A stretch of 64,000 bases of DNA from Kitasatospora aureofaciens. GTDB lineage: Bacteria > Actinomycetota > Actinomycetes > Streptomycetales > Streptomycetaceae. Below are positions 16,171-25,903 of this stretch, piece after piece. Made by a program: the position numbers and the translations under genes. Within the stretch, counting starts at the first letter, position 1, and every line of letters starts with the position of its first letter. A model generated the notes under the pieces. The model worked only from the letters and a program-made list of their open reading frames with translations, was not told the origin of the DNA and did not search any database. Location of the stretch: positions 62,001 to 126,000 of the forward strand of contig JODU01000001.1 of assembly GCA_000720845.1 (NCBI GenBank). The letters run 5' to 3'.

Positions 16171-16286
16171 ACCGGGTTAGCACGGTCGCGAACGATCCGT
16201 GACTTCCATGGTATACCCGAGAGCCTTCTCAGGCAAACCCACGCGCCACACCTTACGCCGAATGGGCTGCGCCTATGCTCAGGGTT

Positions 16287-17132
16287 GTGGAAAACCACTC
16301 CTCGCGCCACTCCGCGCCTCACTCCACGCCACGCACGGCGGCCTTCTTTGACCTGGACAAGACGGTCATTGCGAAGTCGAGCACGCTCACGTTCAGCAAG
16401 TCGTTCTACCAAGGCGGGCTGATCAACCGCAGGGCTGTGTTGCGTACCGCGTATGCCCAGTTCGTCTTCCTCGCCGGCGGCGCCGACCACGACCAGATGG
16501 AGCGGATGCGTGAGTACCTCTCCGCGCTGTGCCGCGGGTGGAACGTCCAGTTGGTCAAGGAGCTGGTCGCGGAGACCCTGCACGACCTGATCGACCCGAT
16601 CATCTACGACGAGGCGGCCTCCCTGATCGAGGAGCACCACACCGCCGGCCGCGACGTGGTGATCGTCTCGACGTCGGGCGCCGAGGTCGTCGAACCGATC
16701 GGCGAGCTGCTGGGCGCGGACCGGGTGGTGGCGACCCGCATGATCGTGGGCGAGGACGGCTGCTTCACCGGAGAGGTGGAGTACTACGCGTACGGCCCGA
16801 CCAAGGCGGAGGCGATCCGGGAGCTGGCCGCCTCGGAGGGGTACGACCTCTCCCGCTGCTATGCCTACAGCGACTCGGCGACCGACCTGCCGATGCTGGA
16901 GGCCGTCGGCCACCCGCACGCGGTCAACCCGGACCGGGCGCTGCGCCGCGAGGCCCTCGCGCGCGAGTGGCCGATTCTCGATTTCCACCGCCCCGTACGG
17001 CTCAAGCAGCGGCTCGGGGGATTCTCCGTGCCGCCGCGGCCCGCGCTCGTCGCCGCCGCCGCGATAGGCGCCGCGGCGGCGACCGCGGGTCTCGTCTGGT
17101 ACGCGAGCCGACGGCGGTCCACCGCGGCCTGA
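16287..17132 (+). CDS. HAD-superfamily subfamily IB phosphatase with C-terminal membrane anchor
   Basis: A 281-residue SerB/CicA-like hydrolase. Motif I is DLDKT (22-26), motif II is the IVSTSG segment, and motif III/IV is YSDSATDLPML. The last ~40 residues hold a hydrophobic helix (ALVAAAAIGAAAATAGLVWY) followed by RRR, so the enzyme is probably tethered to the membrane by its tail. I chose GTG 16287 because TATGCT lies exactly 7 nt upstream, the arrangement of a leaderless start; an ATG at 16275 would overlap that -10 element. From memory, the S. coelicolor homologue is annotated as associated with morphological differentiation. Its substrate is unknown. Confidence 0.85.
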   Translation: MENHSSRHSAPHSTPRTAAFFDLDKTVIAKSSTLTFSKSFYQGGLINRRAVLRTAYAQFVFLAGGADHDQMERMREYLSALCRGWNVQLVKELVAETLHDLIDPIIYDEAASLIEEHHTAGRDVVIVSTSGAEVVEPIGELLGADRVVATRMIVGEDGCFTGEVEYYAYGPTKAEAIRELAASEGYDLSRCYAYSDSATDLPMLEAVGHPHAVNPDRALRREALAREWPILDFHRPVRLKQRLGGFSVPPRPALVAAAAIGAAAATAGLVWYASRRRSTAA

Positions 17133-17221
17133 TCGACCACCTGACCGGCCGCCGGATCGGCCACCCCACCGGCCACCCGACCGGCGGCCGGTCGCCCGCT
17201 CGACCCTTTCACCCGCGTATG

Positions 17222-17514
17222 AGCGCAAAAGTAAAGAACTGCGGTGAGGGCTTCCGCTTACTGGGGCCCAGTAGTACAAAGGACTCAACGGCCCGCGAGA
17301 CCAAGGCCCTCCGAAAGGATCGCCTTAAACACGCATTTGGCCCCACGGACCGAGCACGGACACCGGGCACCCACGCGACGTCGACCCGTCGATTACGGGC
17401 CAGCCACACCAGGTGACGGGCGAAGTTCCCGACCTGATGGGCATATATCGAGGACGCTTGGTACCCCGGTGGTCGTGCCAGCGGCGGCACGAGCACTCGT
17501 GCCGCCGCATTTCT
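17222..17514 (+). ncRNA. Probable 6S-like small RNA (scr3559 type)
   Basis: The 430-bp gap between the HAD gene and the Fic-like gene has no plausible coding frame, is less G+C-biased than the genes around it, and ends in a textbook rightward terminator (17481-17514). From memory, S. coelicolor encodes the 6S-like RNA scr3559, about 190 nt, at the corresponding locus, where overexpression speeds development and antibiotic production. I infer this is the counterpart. The 5' end is not determined: the bounds given are maximal, and the mature RNA may start near 17320. It converges on the Fic-like gene. Confidence 0.5.
17481..17514 (+). terminator. Intrinsic terminator of the small RNA
   Basis: GCGGCGGCACGAG (17481-17493) and its exact complement (17496-17508) form a 13-bp stem with a 2-nt loop, followed by ATTTCT on the + strand only. 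This polarity shows that a rightward transcript ends here, 350 bp after the HAD stop codon. Confidence 0.75.
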
Positions 17515-17562
17515 GTCCCGTCCGCCGGACAGCGCGCGTTCGCGCTACGCCGCCTCGTCGTG

Positions 17563-18387
17563 CTACGCCGCCCCGCGCTGGAGCGCCTCGCACACCGCCG
17601 TCGACTCGCGGGCGCCCAGCGCGACGGCCTTGCCGCAGTGGGCGATCCAGGCGGCCATGCCCTCCGGCGTCCCGGAGACGTAGCCGTCGAGCGCCGCGAG
17701 GTAGGCCGCGCGCCCCAGCTCGGCGTGGCCGACCTCGGCCGGGCACACCGACTTGGGGTCCAGTCCGCTGCCGACCAGGACGATGCGCTCCGCGGCGCGC
17801 GCGACCAGCCCGTTGTGGGAGGCGAAGGGACGCAGCGCCAGGAGTTCCCCGTGCACCACGGCGGCCGTCACCAGCGCCGGCGCCGAACCGCCGGCCGTGA
17901 CCAGCGCGGCCAGTCCCTCCAGGCGGCCGTGCGCCTCCTCGGCGTCGGGCAGCGGCAGCTCGACGAGCGGTTCGTCCACCGGCTCGCCCTTCTGGCGCGG
18001 ACGACCCACCTCGTCGGCCTTGTCGGCGGCCGCCACCAGGTGCAGCCGGGCCAGCACCCGCAGCGGCGACTGGCGCCAGATGGACAGCAGCTGCCCCGCC
18101 TCCGCGGTCAGTCGCAGCGCGGCACCCACCGCGCGCGCGTCGTCGTCACCGCTGAAGTCGCTGCGCCTGCGCACCTCCTCCAGGGCCCAGTCCGCCCCGG
18201 ACAGCGCCGCCGAGCCCCGGGCGCCGCGCAGTGCCGCCTCGGAGGTGATCTCGTTGCTGCGGCGCCGCATGATCCGGTGGCCGTAGACGCGGTCCACGGC
18301 CTTGCGTACGGACTCCACGGACTCGGCCACGCCGGGCAGGGCGCCCAGGGCCGCGAGCGGATCGGCGTTCGCGCCTGTCGTACTCAT
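17563..18387 (-). CDS. Fic-fold protein with degenerate active site
   Basis: A 274-residue cytoplasmic protein, called an oxidoreductase in some Streptomyces annotations as I recall, but its sequence fits the Fic fold. Residues 186-197 (RPFASHNGLVAR) align with the Fic motif HPFx(D/E)GNGRxxR: the catalytic His is Arg, the acidic residue is Ser, and only Asn, one Gly and the last Arg remain. The following helix (AAERIVLVGSGL) and the C-terminal YLAALDGY...WIAHCGKAV match Fic helices. Upstream, SAALSG (residues 59-64) sits where the inhibitory (S/T)xxxE(G/N) motif should be, with Glu replaced by Ser. AMP transfer by the normal mechanism is unlikely. Start ATG 18387, with weak AGGG upstream. Confidence 0.75.
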   Translation of the reverse strand: MSTTGANADPLAALGALPGVAESVESVRKAVDRVYGHRIMRRRSNEITSEAALRGARGSAALSGADWALEEVRRRSDFSGDDDARAVGAALRLTAEAGQLLSIWRQSPLRVLARLHLVAAADKADEVGRPRQKGEPVDEPLVELPLPDAEEAHGRLEGLAALVTAGGSAPALVTAAVVHGELLALRPFASHNGLVARAAERIVLVGSGLDPKSVCPAEVGHAELGRAAYLAALDGYVSGTPEGMAAWIAHCGKAVALGARESTAVCEALQRGAA

Positions 18388-18498
18388 GAGTAAGACCCTA
18401 CGCAACCCGGCACCGTGCCCCACGAATGAGTGGTCTTCTTCACCCCTCACCCGTCTCGCATGCCACCTACAGCTATCGAGCCACTACGCTTGGTGAAC

Positions 18499-19479
18499 AT
18501 GAAAATTGCTTTCGTCGGGAAGGGCGGCAGCGGCAAGACCACCCTGTCCTCCCTGTTCGTCCGCCACCTCGCCGCCACCGGCGCACCCGTCGTCGCGATC
18601 GACGCCGACATCAACCAGCACCTGGGGGCCGCGCTGGGCCTCGACGACGCGGAGGCGGCCGGGCTGCCCGCGATGGGCGAGCACCTGCCGCTGATCAAGG
18701 ACCATCTGCGCGGCACCAATCCGCGGATCGCCTCCGCCGAGAAGATGATCAAGACGACGCCGCCCGGCGAGGGCTCGCGTCTGCTGCGCGTGCGCGAGGA
18801 CAACCCGGTCTACGACGCCTGCGCCCGGCCGGTGGAACTCGACGGCGGGACCGTCCGTTTGATGGTCACCGGGCCCTTCACGGACGCCGACCTGGGAGTC
18901 GCCTGCTACCACTCCAAGACCGGAGCGGTGGAGCTGTGTCTGAACCACCTGGTCGACGGCCGTGACGAGTACGTCGTGGTGGACATGACCGCCGGCTCGG
19001 ACTCGTTCGCCTCCGGCATGTTCACCCGCTTCGACATCACGTTCCTCGTGGCCGAGCCGACCCGGAAGGGCGTCTCCGTCTACCGCCAGTACAAGGAGTA
19101 CGCCCGCGACTTCGGCGTCACCCTGAAGGTCGTCGGCAACAAGGTGCAGGGCCAGGACGACCTCGACTTCCTGCGCGACCAGGTCGGGGACGACCTGCTG
19201 GTCACCGTCGGGCACTCGGACTGGGTGCGCGCCATGGAGAAGGGCCGCCCGCCCCGGTTCGAGCTCCTGGAGGAGGCCAACGGCCGGGCGCTGCGCGCGC
19301 TGCACACGGCCGTCGACGCGACGTACGAGCGGCGGGACTGGGCGCGCTACACCGAGCAGATGGTCCACTTCCACCTGAAGAACGCCGCCAGCTGGGGCAA
19401 CGAGCGCACCGGGGACGACCTGGCGGCGCAGGTCGACCCCGGTTTCGTCCTCGGCGAGGAGGTCGCCGCCCCCGCGTGA
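18499..19479 (+). CDS. CooC/MinD-like P-loop ATPase
   Basis: A 326-residue ATPase of the deviant Walker A class: GKGGSGKTT at residues 7-15, switch I IDADINQHLG, and a Walker B-like VVVDMTAGSD. The layout (nickel-insertion or ParA-like accessory ATPase) resembles CooC, although no nickel enzyme lies nearby. It has a ~60-residue helical C-terminal extension. TACGCT lies 8 nt before ATG 18499, suggesting a leaderless transcript; an in-frame GTG at 18493 is too close to that element. It is divergent from the Fic-like gene. The substrate is unknown. Confidence 0.85.
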   Translation: MKIAFVGKGGSGKTTLSSLFVRHLAATGAPVVAIDADINQHLGAALGLDDAEAAGLPAMGEHLPLIKDHLRGTNPRIASAEKMIKTTPPGEGSRLLRVREDNPVYDACARPVELDGGTVRLMVTGPFTDADLGVACYHSKTGAVELCLNHLVDGRDEYVVVDMTAGSDSFASGMFTRFDITFLVAEPTRKGVSVYRQYKEYARDFGVTLKVVGNKVQGQDDLDFLRDQVGDDLLVTVGHSDWVRAMEKGRPPRFELLEEANGRALRALHTAVDATYERRDWARYTEQMVHFHLKNAASWGNERTGDDLAAQVDPGFVLGEEVAAPA

Positions 19480-19513
19480 CCACTCCCCCGTCCCCGCGGG
19501 AGGGCGGGCGGCG

Positions 19514-20809
19514 CTACTGCTTGGCGGCCGGCGCCCCGGGCACGCCCTTGGGCGCCGGTGCGGGCGCGGCCGACAGGAAGGACGCCCAGCCCTTCTCGGG
19601 GGCCTCACCGACGCCGAGGGTCCGCAGTTTCTTCAGGACCTTCGGGTCCTGGGCGTCCAGCCAGTCCGCGAGCTGCCGGAAGGAGACGCAGCGCACCTCC
19701 TCCTTGGTGCACACCGTCTCGACGACCTCCTCCACGGCGCGCATGTAGGTGCCGCCGTTCCAGGACTCGAAGTGGTTGCCGATGATCAACGGCGCGCGGT
19801 TCCCGTCGTAGGCCCGTTCGAAGCCCTTGAGCAGGCTGTCACGCATCTGGTCGCCCCAGAACTCGCGCTTGGCGGGGTCGCCCTGGGTGGCGGTGCCCGA
19901 CTGGTTGACCATGTAGTTGTAGTCCATGGTGAGCTGCTCGTACGAGTGGCCCGGGAACGGCACGAGCTGCATCGACAGGTCCCACAGCCCCTCCTTCTTC
20001 GACGGCCAGACCTGGTTGTTCACCCCGCTGCTGTCGTAGCGGAAGCCCATCTGGCTCGCGGCCTCCATGAAGTTCTTCTGGCCCTCCAGGCACGGGGTGC
20101 GGGCGCCGATCAGCTCCTTGTCGTAGTCGAAGGGAAGGGGCGCCGCGTTCTTCATCCCGGTGTTGGTCTTCCAGGTCTTCACGAACTGCTTGGCCTGGCT
20201 GATCTCCTCCTTCCACTCCTCGACGGACCACTCGCCGACCCCGCCGCCGGCACCGCAGAAGTGGCCGTTGAAGTGGGTACCGATCTCGTTGCCCTCCTGC
20301 CAGGCCAGCCGCAGTTGCTTCACGGTGTCGGTGATGCCCTGCTCGTCGTTGAAGCCGATGTCCGAGCGGCCCGGGGAGTGCTGAGGCGGGCTGTACAGGT
20401 CCCGCTTCTCGGTCGGCAGCATGTACACGCCGCTCAGGAAGTACGTCATCGTGGCGTTGTTCTCCTTGGCCACTTCGCGGAAGTGGGAGAACAGTTTCTG
20501 ACTGTCCTCACCCGCGCCGTCCCACGAGAACACCACGAACTGCGGGGGCTTCTGACCGGGCTTGAGGCGTTCGGGCCGGGGCAGGTGCGGCTGGGCCCCG
20601 GTGTACGCGGTGGAACCGTCACCGATCAGCCGGACCGCGTTCTTGGGCGCCGGTGCCGCTTTCCCCTTTTCCTTCTCCGGGCCTTGCGTCCCCTCGCCGG
20701 AACCGGTGCCGTTGTCGATCGCGCAACCGGCCAGCGACGCGGCGCAGACCGCGGCGACCACGGCGCGCGCGGCCATCCTGTGGGAGGCCATCCTGCGGGT
20801 GGCGGCCAT
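19514..20809 (-). CDS. Secreted lipoprotein of the polysaccharide-deacetylase (NodB-like) fold
   Basis: A 431-residue predicted lipoprotein: basic N-terminus, hydrophobic core and lipobox SLAGC with Cys29 lipidated, then a Lys/Pro/Gly linker. The body resembles NodB-type deacetylases, with FSWDGAGED (catalytic-type Asp) and EIGTHFNGHFCG (His-x3-His metal ligands). The RxPxG motif is altered to GARTPCLEG. It may deacetylate a cell-wall or extracellular polysaccharide, but the atypical motifs make activity uncertain. The C-terminus is Ala/Pro/Lys-rich. ATG 20809 has GGAAGAAGGTGG upstream. It diverges from the SulP-carbonic anhydrase gene across a 255-bp A+T-rich region. Confidence 0.8.
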   Translation of the reverse strand: MAATRRMASHRMAARAVVAAVCAASLAGCAIDNGTGSGEGTQGPEKEKGKAAPAPKNAVRLIGDGSTAYTGAQPHLPRPERLKPGQKPPQFVVFSWDGAGEDSQKLFSHFREVAKENNATMTYFLSGVYMLPTEKRDLYSPPQHSPGRSDIGFNDEQGITDTVKQLRLAWQEGNEIGTHFNGHFCGAGGGVGEWSVEEWKEEISQAKQFVKTWKTNTGMKNAAPLPFDYDKELIGARTPCLEGQKNFMEAASQMGFRYDSSGVNNQVWPSKKEGLWDLSMQLVPFPGHSYEQLTMDYNYMVNQSGTATQGDPAKREFWGDQMRDSLLKGFERAYDGNRAPLIIGNHFESWNGGTYMRAVEEVVETVCTKEEVRCVSFRQLADWLDAQDPKVLKKLRTLGVGEAPEKGWASFLSAAPAPAPKGVPGAPAAKQ

Positions 20810-20968
20810 GTCCGCCCACCTTCTTCCTTCTCTCGGGCCAACGCCGACTAGGCGATGTCGGGTGCTGAGCCGGGCCGTTCCGTCAGCGCCGTCAAGGTGA
20901 CACGGAAATGAGAAGGAATTAGTACGACAAGCCGATGAAATACCTGCTCCACCCGAATGCGCAGCCCG

Positions 20969-21030
20969 TTACTCCATTCGCGCTAAAAAACTATGCCTCT
21001 TCTTTACTCTGAATTACTCTCTATTTACTC
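20969..21030 (+). promoter_or_regulatory. Helically phased TTACTC repeats
   Basis: TTACTC occurs at 21004, 21014 and 21025 (10- and 11-bp spacing, one side of the helix) and once more at 20969. The region is unusually A+T-rich and lies 35-96 bp upstream of the SulP-carbonic anhydrase start. Phased direct repeats suggest an operator or activator site. Confidence 0.45.
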
Positions 21031-21064
21031 GCTGTAATCGAACGGATCCTCAGGAGACGGGAAC

Positions 21065-23521
21065 ATGTCAGCCTGCGTCCCCGCCCGCGCCGATACGGCC
21101 CGGACCAAGCACGTCCACCCGCCCCACAGCCCGCCGCCCGGCGGCCCCCGGCGTTTCCGCGTCGCGGGCGCCGACGTCTCGGCCGCGATCGCGGTCTTCC
21201 TGATCGCCCTCCCCCTCTCCCTGGGCATCGCCCTCGCCACCGGCGCCCCCCTCCAGGCCGGCCTCGTCGCCGCCGCGGTGGGCGGGATCGTCGCCGGACG
21301 CATCGGCGGCTGTCCGCTCCAGGTCAGCGGCCCCGCCGCCGGGCTCACCGTGGTCACCGCCGACCTCATCCAGCGCTATGGATGGCGTACGACCTGCGCC
21401 ATCACCGTCTTCGCCGGGATCGCCCAGCTGGGGCTGGGCTGCCTGCGCGTGGCGCGCTCGGCGCTCGCCGTGAGCCCCGCCATCGTGCACGGCATGCTCG
21501 CCGGCATCGGCGTCACCATCGCCGTCGCACAGCTGCACATCGTCCTCGGCGGCACCCCGCAGAGCTCCGTGCCCGACAACCTGGTCGCGCTGCCCGCCCA
21601 GTTGGCCAACCTCCACCCCGCCGACGTGGCCGTGAGCGTGCTGACCCTGACCCTGCTGCTGCTCTGGCCCCGCGTCCCCGGCCGGGCCGGTCAGGTGCTG
21701 GGCAAGCTGCCCGCCGCCCTGATCGCCGTCGCCGGTGCCACCGCGGTCGCCTCCCTCACCGGACTCCGACTGCCCAAGGTCGACCTGCCGTCCTGGAGCA
21801 GCCACGCCCTGGCCTCGCTGCCCGAAGGACCGGTGCTCGGACTCGTCGCCGCCGTCCTCACCACCACCCTCGTGTGCAGCGTGCAGTCCCTGCTCGGCGC
21901 GGTCGCCGTGGACAAGCTGGTCGCCGCCCGGCCCGCGCTGACCGGCCGCGTCAAGCGTTCCGACCTCGACCGCGAACTGCTCGGTCAGGGCGCTGCCAAC
22001 ATCGTCTCCGGGTCGCTCGGCGGGCTGCCCATCGCCGGTGTGGCCGTGCGCAGTTCGGCGAATGTGGCGGCGGGTGCCGTCAGCCGGAACTCCACGATGC
22101 TGCACGGCGTTCTCGTAGTGATCGCCACACTCCTGATGGTCCCGGCGCTGGAGCTCATCCCGCTCGCCTCGCTCGCCGCCCTGGTCATGGCCATCGGCCT
22201 CAAGATGGTGTCGCTGAACCACATTCGTACGGTGACCCGCCACCGCGAAGTGCTGGTCTACGCGGTCACCACCTGCGGCGTGGTGTTCCTCGGCGTCCTG
22301 GAGGGCGTCGCGCTGGGCATCGCCGTCGCCGTCGGCGTCGCCCTGCACCGCCTCACCCGCACCCGGATCACCCACGACGACACGGAAGGAGTCCACCACG
22401 TACACGTACGGGGGCAGTTGACCTTCCTCGCCGTGCCACGGCTCAGCCGGGTCCTGCACCAAGTGCCCCACGGGGCGGACGCCGTCGTGGAGCTGGACGG
22501 GTCCTTCATGGACCACGCGGCGTACGAGACGCTCCAGGACTGGCAGAAGACGCACGCCGCGCACGGCGGCTCCGTCGACATCACCGGCCGCAGGCCCGGC
22601 ACCCGTATCTCCGAACCGGCCGAGGTGGACGGCTGCCGCTGCCGCCCCTGGACGCCCTGGCGCAACCACCAGTGCGAACGCCCACCGAAGGCACCAGCAC
22701 CCGGCACGGAACGACAGGCCACCACGGACAGACCCCCCGGCGGGTCCCCCGACACCCCCGACACCCCCTCCGGCCCCGGCGTGCGCGGCACGACTGGCGT
22801 ATCCGGCCCATCCGGCGCACCCGGTGCGACCGACGGACCTCCCGGCCACGAACTCGCCCGAGGCATCAGCGCGTTCCACCGCAACACCGGCCCGCTGATG
22901 CGCCGCGAACTGGCCCGGCTGGCGCGGGAAGGGCAGCAGCCGTCCCAGCTGTTCCTGACCTGCGCCGACTCCCGGGTGGTCACGTCGATGATCACCTCCA
23001 GTGGCCCCGGTGACCTCTTCGTGGTGCGCAACGTCGGCAACTTCGTGCCGCCGCCCGGCGAGGAGAGCGGCGACGATTCGGTGGCCGCCGCGATCGAATA
23101 CGCGGTGGACGTGCTGAAGGTGCGGTCCATCACCGTGTGCGGTCACTCCGGGTGCGGGGCGATGCAGGCGCTGCTCGGCGCCGACCCCGGCGGCGTGCGC
23201 ACGCCCCTCCAGCGGTGGCTGCGGCACGGGCTGCCGAGCCTGGAGCGCGTGCCCGCAGGCGCGGACGAGGGCGGCCGCGCCCGGCCCCGGCTGGCCGCAG
23301 GGGCACCGGCCGACGCTGCCGAGCGGCTGTGCCTGGCCAACGTGGTCCAGCAGTTAGAGCACCTGCGCGCCCACGATTCGGTGGCCCGGGCGCTGGGCGC
23401 CGGTGACCTGGAGCTCCACGGCATGTACTTCCACGTCGGCGAGGCCCAGTCGTACCTGCTGGCCGAGGACGCGGACGGCGGCGTGTTCGAGCTCGTGCGG
23501 GAGCCGAACCCCACCGCCTGA
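21065..23521 (+). CDS. SulP-family anion transporter fused to beta-carbonic anhydrase
   Basis: An 818-residue fusion. Residues ~35-440 form a SulP transporter (about 11 membrane helices; GPAAGLTVVTADLI is the conserved anion-site region). A degenerate STAS domain follows (~440-510), then a Pro/Gly/Thr-rich linker (~540-600) and a beta-carbonic anhydrase. Zinc ligands are Cys633 and Asp635 (CADSR) and His694 and Cys697 (HSGC). It probably imports bicarbonate and interconverts it with CO2 at the membrane. Codon 764 (23354-23356) is TTA, so full-length synthesis should need bldA tRNA, and loss would remove only the end of the anhydrase. ATG 21065 has AGGAGACGG upstream. Confidence 0.93.
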   Translation: MSACVPARADTARTKHVHPPHSPPPGGPRRFRVAGADVSAAIAVFLIALPLSLGIALATGAPLQAGLVAAAVGGIVAGRIGGCPLQVSGPAAGLTVVTADLIQRYGWRTTCAITVFAGIAQLGLGCLRVARSALAVSPAIVHGMLAGIGVTIAVAQLHIVLGGTPQSSVPDNLVALPAQLANLHPADVAVSVLTLTLLLLWPRVPGRAGQVLGKLPAALIAVAGATAVASLTGLRLPKVDLPSWSSHALASLPEGPVLGLVAAVLTTTLVCSVQSLLGAVAVDKLVAARPALTGRVKRSDLDRELLGQGAANIVSGSLGGLPIAGVAVRSSANVAAGAVSRNSTMLHGVLVVIATLLMVPALELIPLASLAALVMAIGLKMVSLNHIRTVTRHREVLVYAVTTCGVVFLGVLEGVALGIAVAVGVALHRLTRTRITHDDTEGVHHVHVRGQLTFLAVPRLSRVLHQVPHGADAVVELDGSFMDHAAYETLQDWQKTHAAHGGSVDITGRRPGTRISEPAEVDGCRCRPWTPWRNHQCERPPKAPAPGTERQATTDRPPGGSPDTPDTPSGPGVRGTTGVSGPSGAPGATDGPPGHELARGISAFHRNTGPLMRRELARLAREGQQPSQLFLTCADSRVVTSMITSSGPGDLFVVRNVGNFVPPPGEESGDDSVAAAIEYAVDVLKVRSITVCGHSGCGAMQALLGADPGGVRTPLQRWLRHGLPSLERVPAGADEGGRARPRLAAGAPADAAERLCLANVVQQLEHLRAHDSVARALGAGDLELHGMYFHVGEAQSYLLAEDADGGVFELVREPNPTA

Positions 23522-23668
23522 CCTCCCGACCGTCCGGAGCGGTCCCGGGGAGCCGCGGCGCGGGCCGGTGTGAGGGGCGTTACACACACTGAACCCCGCG
23601 CCGTCGGCTTCCGTGGGTACGGGTGACCACGGACCACGAAGGGGACACGAGGGCGGGTGGCGACCAGA

Positions 23669-23684
23669 ACAGGTCTAAACCATT
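23669..23684. promoter_or_regulatory. dre-like (DasR operator) palindrome upstream of acsA
   Basis: ACAGGTCTAAACCATT matches the DasR consensus ACTGGTCTAGACCACT at 13 of 16 positions. It lies 87 bp upstream of the acsA start. DasR senses N-acetylglucosamine catabolism, which yields acetate, so the link is biologically plausible, but the match alone is not proof. Confidence 0.4.
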
Positions 23685-23770
23685 TGCCCGTCGACCCTTG
23701 TCATCGGCCCCCCGGGTCTGATGAGCTGTGGCCTGGGACACAACGGACAACCCTGAGAAAGGGAGATGTC

Positions 23771-25726
<1,956 letters not shown>

Positions 25727-25737
25727 GCCACGGACAC

Positions 25738-25776
25738 CGAGGGCACCCGGCGCCGTACGCGCGCCGGGTGCCCTCG
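25738..25776 (+). terminator. Terminator hairpin after acsA
   Basis: CGAGGGCACCCGGCGC pairs perfectly with its complement over 16 bp with a 7-nt loop, beginning 11 bp after the acsA stop. There is no T-run, as is common in Streptomyces. Confidence 0.75.
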
Positions 25777-25903
25777 CCCTGTGCGGCGCCCGGGGCACGG
25801 GTAAGCTGGACGGGACGTAAGAGAATCATCAAGATCCTCATGGTGCGCCGGGAAGTCTGGTCGGCATGTGTTCCGTGCTGCCCACCCACCGGAGGTTCTC
25901 CCC

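Larger units (their letters stand above)
15664..16286. other. Divergent intergenic region with three hairpins and a possible small ORF
   Basis: A 623-bp gap between the Tad operon start and the HAD phosphatase start. Its right half holds three successive hairpins (16034-16070, 16105-16139, 16147-16170); the last two have runs of G in their loops. A rightward 37-codon frame, 15900-16013 (start GTG, ending ...SGNYTA), stops 20 bp before the first hairpin. Because both flanking genes read outward, a terminator here implies an extra transcript: a small protein gene, a small RNA or an attenuated leader of the HAD gene. Confidence 0.5.
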
